Origin: Lysinibacillus sp. B2A1
GTDB lineage: Bacteria; Bacillota; Bacilli; Bacillales_A; Planococcaceae
Reading direction: 5' to 3'
Assembly (NCBI GenBank): GCA_002973635.1
Contig: CP027224.1
Coordinates: 1,994,501 to 2,058,500, forward strand
DNA length: 64,000 nucleotides
Positions 61,026 to 64,000 of the stretch are shown piece after piece. The notes below the pieces were generated by a model. That model was not told the origin of the DNA and ran no database searches. It worked only from the letters and a program-made list of their open reading frames with translations. Numbering within the stretch: position 1 is the stretch's first letter; each line of letters begins with the position of its first letter. The position numbers and the translations under genes were made by a program.

Positions 61026-61310
61026 ATGCAAATGGGAAGAGTGATAGGCAGTGTATGGGCAACACGCAAGGAGGAAGGGCTGAATGGTTTAAAACTTCTA
61101 ATCATTCAACCGATTGACTCCAATCAACAGCCGATTCGCACAGAAATTGTTGCAGCTGATCGTATAGGAGCGGGGATTGGTGATGATGTGCTTATTACAA
61201 GTGGTGGATCATCACGCTATATTATGAAAGAAAATCCGTTACCAATCGATGCAGTTATCATAGGTATTATTGATTCTACTGAAGTGATGCGAGGTGAGGA
61301 AAATGAGTAG
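61026..61310 (+). CDS. eutN: microcompartment vertex protein EutN
   Basis: 94 residues from ATG 61026 behind AGAGGGTGA; a GTG at 61017 lies in that site. BMC-P/CcmL-type pentamer: GRVIGSVWATRKEEGLNGLK, LLIIQPIDSNQQPI, VAADRIGAGIGDDVLITSGG, SSRYIM and IDAVIIGIIDSTEV. Pentamers close the vertices of the shell. The last bases overlap the next shell gene, indicating translational coupling. Confidence 0.95.
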   Translation: MQMGRVIGSVWATRKEEGLNGLKLLIIQPIDSNQQPIRTEIVAADRIGAGIGDDVLITSGGSSRYIMKENPLPIDAVIIGIIDSTEVMRGEENE

Positions 61311-61668
61311 CGCAATTGGAATGATTGAGACGAAAGGATTAGTTGGTTCTTATGAGGCAGCCGATGCGATGATTAAGGCTTCTGATGTCACTATTGTAAA
61401 GCAAGAATTTGTTGATGGTGGGATTGTTACGGTTGTCGTGAAGGGTGATGTCGGCTCTGTACAAGCAGCAGTTGAAGCTGGCAAAGAGGCAGCAAAACGC
61501 GTTGGAGAGTTATTAGGTGCTCATGTTATTCCAAGACCTGATGAAGATGTTTTTCAAATGATTAAGGGACCAGAAGCTCCAAAGAAAAAGCCAGCAACTG
61601 CATCTACATCAGCACGAGCTAAAAAAACAACAGATACTGTAGCAACAGATAATCGAGGTGAAGCATAA
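61303..61668 (+). CDS. second BMC-H shell protein with a basic C-terminal tail
   Basis: 121 residues from ATG 61303 behind GAGGTGAGG, overlapping eutN by 8 bases. Residues 1-90 are a BMC-H domain close to EutM ([60 protein letters not shown]). Residues ~91-121 are a disordered Lys/Ala/Thr tail ([20 protein letters not shown]). It fills the place of EutK, a BMC protein with a C-terminal nucleic-acid-binding domain, but the tail here is not a helix-turn-helix. The tail may face the lumen or cytosol as a docking segment. Confidence 0.9.
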   Translation: MSSAIGMIETKGLVGSYEAADAMIKASDVTIVKQEFVDGGIVTVVVKGDVGSVQAAVEAGKEAAKRVGELLGAHVIPRPDEDVFQMIKGPEAPKKKPATASTSARAKKTTDTVATDNRGEA

Positions 61669-62612
61669 TGGCATTTCGTAAAAGTAAAATAGCTGTTATC
61701 GGAGCTGGTCATACTGGCGCAACATTAAGTTTATTTTTAGCACAGAAAGAACTAGGTGATGTTGTCCTGCTCGATATTCCAGAAGCAGAAAATCCAACAA
61801 AGGGTAAGGCGCTGGATTTATTACAAACAGGACCAATTGAAAAATTTAATGTATCTGTAAAAGGGACAAGTAATTACGAGAATATTGCTGGCGCTGATAT
61901 TGTCATAATCACAGCAGGTATCCCACGTAAACCGGGCATGAGTCGTGATGATTTAGTGACAACGAATGCAAAAATTATTCAACAAGTTTCAAGACAAATT
62001 AAGCACTTTGCACCTAATAGTATCGTTCTTGTATTGAGTAACCCTGTTGATGCGATGACATATGTCTGTTATAAAGAAACAGGCTTCCCCAAAAATCGAA
62101 TCATTGGTCAGTCAGGCGTATTAGATACGGCACGTTTCAACACTTTTGTGGCTCAGGAGCTTCATATTGCCCCAGAGGATGTTTCAGGCTTCGTATTAGG
62201 TGGACATGGTGATGAAATGGTGCCATTAATTCGCTATTCCTATGCTGGTGGTATTCCATTAGAAAAGCTAATTCCACAAGAAAGGCTACAGCAAATCGTG
62301 GAACGCACACGTAAAGGTGGCGGAGAAATCGTTGGGTTGCTAGGGAATGGTAGTGCTTATTATGCACCAGCAGCTGCATGTGCACAGATGGTCGAAATCA
62401 TTATGAAGGATCAACGTAAAATAATTCCGTCAATTGCTCTTTTAGAAGGAGAGTATGGGTACTCCGATTTATTTTTAGGGGTACCGACAATATTAGGTGG
62501 CAATGGCATTGAATCTGTCATTGAATTACACTTAACAAATGAAGAAAAAACAGCGCTCGATCAATCAGCAGAGGCTGTAAAGCAAGTATTAACCATCTGT
62601 CAAAACATTTAA
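61668..62612 (+). CDS. mdh: NAD-dependent malate dehydrogenase at the end of the eut operon
   Basis: 314 residues; its ATG overlaps the stop of the preceding shell gene (TAATG), so it belongs to the operon. L-lactate/malate dehydrogenase fold: [60 protein letters not shown] with the Arg that selects malate, [33 protein letters not shown] and the catalytic His in [15 protein letters not shown]. It interconverts malate and oxaloacetate with NAD(H). No encapsulation helix is seen at either end. It is in the place where an alcohol dehydrogenase (EutG) would be expected to reoxidise NADH. Confidence 0.92.
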   Translation: MAFRKSKIAVIGAGHTGATLSLFLAQKELGDVVLLDIPEAENPTKGKALDLLQTGPIEKFNVSVKGTSNYENIAGADIVIITAGIPRKPGMSRDDLVTTNAKIIQQVSRQIKHFAPNSIVLVLSNPVDAMTYVCYKETGFPKNRIIGQSGVLDTARFNTFVAQELHIAPEDVSGFVLGGHGDEMVPLIRYSYAGGIPLEKLIPQERLQQIVERTRKGGGEIVGLLGNGSAYYAPAAACAQMVEIIMKDQRKIIPSIALLEGEYGYSDLFLGVPTILGGNGIESVIELHLTNEEKTALDQSAEAVKQVLTICQNI

Positions 62613-62765
62613 TAAGGGAGGTCAGAGACCCTATTAAATGCTACCTTATGGATATATAGATCCCCAATATATATCGATAATAAATTTTCATGCTAAAATG
62701 TTTGATTGGAAACCGAACATTACACTTGAAAGCTAGTAAAATTTCCCCGAATTTATATAGAATAG

Positions 62766-62815
62766 GAAGCTCTCTTTGATCGTTGAAAACGATGAGGAGA
62801 GCTTCTTTTGTTTTG
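62766..62815 (+). terminator. terminator region of the eut operon
   Basis: GAAGCTCTC / GAGAGCTTC stem (62766-62774, 62797-62805), with an inner CGTT/AACG, followed by TTTTGTTTT. The rest of 62613-62978 holds no gene. Confidence 0.8.
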
Positions 62816-62978
62816 GATGGAATTGCTAAAATAATCGATAGAAAAAGCAAAGTGACGGATAGAATCATTAAAATGATGGATAAAACGTTCTTAATCAGAT
62901 GACATTGCCAGTCACATAAATCTTGATTGACTTTGCCCTAAGGGGAAGGTGTATAAATGAATGGAGTGAGGTGATGTT

Positions 62979-63806
62979 GTGCTGTCAATTGGGGAATTTT
63001 CAAAAATATGTGGTGTTTCTACAAAAACTCTTCGATATTACGATGAGATTGGATTGATTAAACCAGATGGGATTAACGCTGAAAATGGGTATAGATATTA
63101 TTCGATTAGGCAATTAAAAAGAATGCTTTTTATCAACCGATTGAAATCCTATCATTTTTCACTAGAAGAAATTAAAACGATTTTGGAGTTAGAAGAGGAT
63201 CAGTCTGAAGAAAAGCTTTGTACTGCTCTTCATCGCAAAAAACATGAAATACAGGAAAAGCTAAAGTCGTTTGAATATCTTTTACACCAATTAAATCATG
63301 ATATTTCAGATTTAGAAAAGGGTGTACCTATCATGTCATATCTTGATGATATTGAAGTACAGCTAGTAGAAACAAAGCCAATGAACATCTTATCTAAGCG
63401 GCTAATGATGAGAAGTGATGATTACGAAGTTGGATATGTGAGGTATTTTAATGAGCTATATGAAAAGATAGCGACAGAGAAGCTTACATTACTTGGTAAG
63501 CCAATGACGATTTATCATAGTCCTGATTATAATCCTGTGGGCAATGATACAGAGTTTGCTATTCCGATTAAAGAGGTTGTAAGTGGGGCGAGAGATTTGC
63601 CAGGTGGACTTTGTGCCAAATCAATCTTAAAGGGGGCTTATCCAGAATTAACTTCTGTATATGCTAATTTGATGAAGTGGATGGATCATGAGGGCTATGA
63701 ATTGATATTGCCACCATATGAAATATATATCACAGACCCAAATCAAACAAAGAATTCTGAGAATTATGTGACAGAGGTGTATTTTCCTATAAAGAAAAAA
63801 TACTAG
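62979..63806 (+). CDS. MerR family regulator with GyrI-like effector domain
   Basis: 275 residues from GTG behind GAGGTGATG. N-terminal MerR helix-turn-helix and wing (LSIGEFSKICGVSTKTLRYY, DEIGLIKPDGINAENGYRYY), a long coiled coil (KKHEIQEKLKSFEYLLHQLN) and a C-terminal multidrug-binding domain of the BmrR/GyrI type (VQLVETKPMNILSKRLMMRS, FAIPIKEVVSGARDLPGGLC, YEIYITDPNQTKN). Such proteins activate multidrug or stress genes on ligand binding by distorting the promoter DNA. The downstream hydrolase gene, 9 bases away, is in the same direction and probably co-transcribed. Confidence 0.92.
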   Translation: MLSIGEFSKICGVSTKTLRYYDEIGLIKPDGINAENGYRYYSIRQLKRMLFINRLKSYHFSLEEIKTILELEEDQSEEKLCTALHRKKHEIQEKLKSFEYLLHQLNHDISDLEKGVPIMSYLDDIEVQLVETKPMNILSKRLMMRSDDYEVGYVRYFNELYEKIATEKLTLLGKPMTIYHSPDYNPVGNDTEFAIPIKEVVSGARDLPGGLCAKSILKGAYPELTSVYANLMKWMDHEGYELILPPYEIYITDPNQTKNSENYVTEVYFPIKKKY

Positions 63807-63815
63807 GAGGTTCCT

Positions 63816-64000
63816 ATGCAAACAACTATTAATTGGCAAGAAACAAAGCCAGAAATCGTCAGAATGAATAGTGAAAAGCTTTTAAAGCTTGAATCGACAA
63901 TTAAAAGTGACTATAGCAATATAAATGGTCTTGTAATTGTTAGAGATGGCTATTTAGTCTTTGAAAAGTATTTTAATGATAAAGGGCAAGATGATGTCCA
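63816..64000 (+). CDS. beta-lactamase-fold serine hydrolase (3' partial)
   Basis: The first 61 residues of a gene cut by the window end; ATG behind TAGGAGG. The visible sequence (MNSEKLLKLESTIKSDYSN, INGLVIVRDGYLVFEKYFND) is the usual opening of class C beta-lactamase-like or esterase proteins, with GLVIVRDG the first core strand. The catalytic SxxK lies beyond the window. It probably shares an operon with the MerR regulator. Confidence 0.75.
   Translation, partial: MQTTINWQETKPEIVRMNSEKLLKLESTIKSDYSNINGLVIVRDGYLVFEKYFNDKGQDDV

Overview
The window comes from a low-GC, endospore-former-type Bacillales genome, most likely Lysinibacillus or a close relative. The reasons are the gpsB / rnpB / ypsC / ypvA neighbourhood typical of Bacillales, a B-type RNase P RNA, surface proteins anchored by SLH domains, siderophore regulators of the Btr type (AraC domain fused to a binding protein), and frequent TTG/GTG starts behind strong GGAGG-type ribosome binding sites. 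The genus is inferred from this style of content, not from a search.

Layout. 1-8.9 kb: two Btr-like AraC/substrate-binding fusions (one cut by the window edge, one broken by an in-frame TAG), an AraC regulator with an EamA exporter, a probably leaderless ArsR gene with its operator inside the promoter, a VOC protein, an orphan HicB-like gene, an SDR protein lacking its catalytic tyrosine, and a Fur-controlled siderophore-binding lipoprotein. 8.9-14.3 kb: accessory DNA with two copies of a three-hairpin repeat, a 36-37 bp tandem repeat, a possible IS200/IS605-type remnant, an MBL-fold pseudogene behind a MarR gene, and an intact ISL3 element with 8 bp target duplications. 14.4-22.8 kb: arginase and amino-acid permease, a PhoA-type phosphatase with Pho boxes, DUF2243 plus CtaG, a hydrophobic-core protein of unknown function, and a pyridoxamine-phosphate-oxidase-like protein. 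23.2-33 kb: three SLH surface proteins, one with seven B-repeats, and an IS1182-type element inserted just behind that gene.

33.4-39.5 kb is a vitamin-B6-flavoured cluster: a PNPOx-like protein, serine hydroxymethyltransferase, a MazG-like protein, YggS, a BenE-family transporter and a MocR (GntR/aminotransferase) regulator. The two operons and the regulator share an unusual spaced repeat upstream, so this looks like a local PLP-responsive regulon. 39.7-48.7 kb: PhzF-like protein, YprB, GpsB, rnpB, repeats, a PAS-GGDEF-EAL protein, YpsC and YpvA.

48.9-62.6 kb is a complete ethanolamine-utilisation microcompartment operon: sensor kinase EutW, ANTAR regulator EutV, EutH, EutS, EutP, EutA, EutB, EutC, EutL, EutE, EutM, two PduL-type phosphotransacylases, EutN, a second BMC-H shell protein with a basic tail, and a malate dehydrogenase. 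It carries no EutG, EutT, EutQ or EutJ. An ANTAR-type hairpin (hexaloop with A1 and G4) overlaps a terminator in front of eutH. The malate dehydrogenase and the two PduL paralogues, only one of which has an encapsulation-type helix, make this a variant pathway layout. The window ends with a MerR regulator and the start of a beta-lactamase-fold hydrolase.
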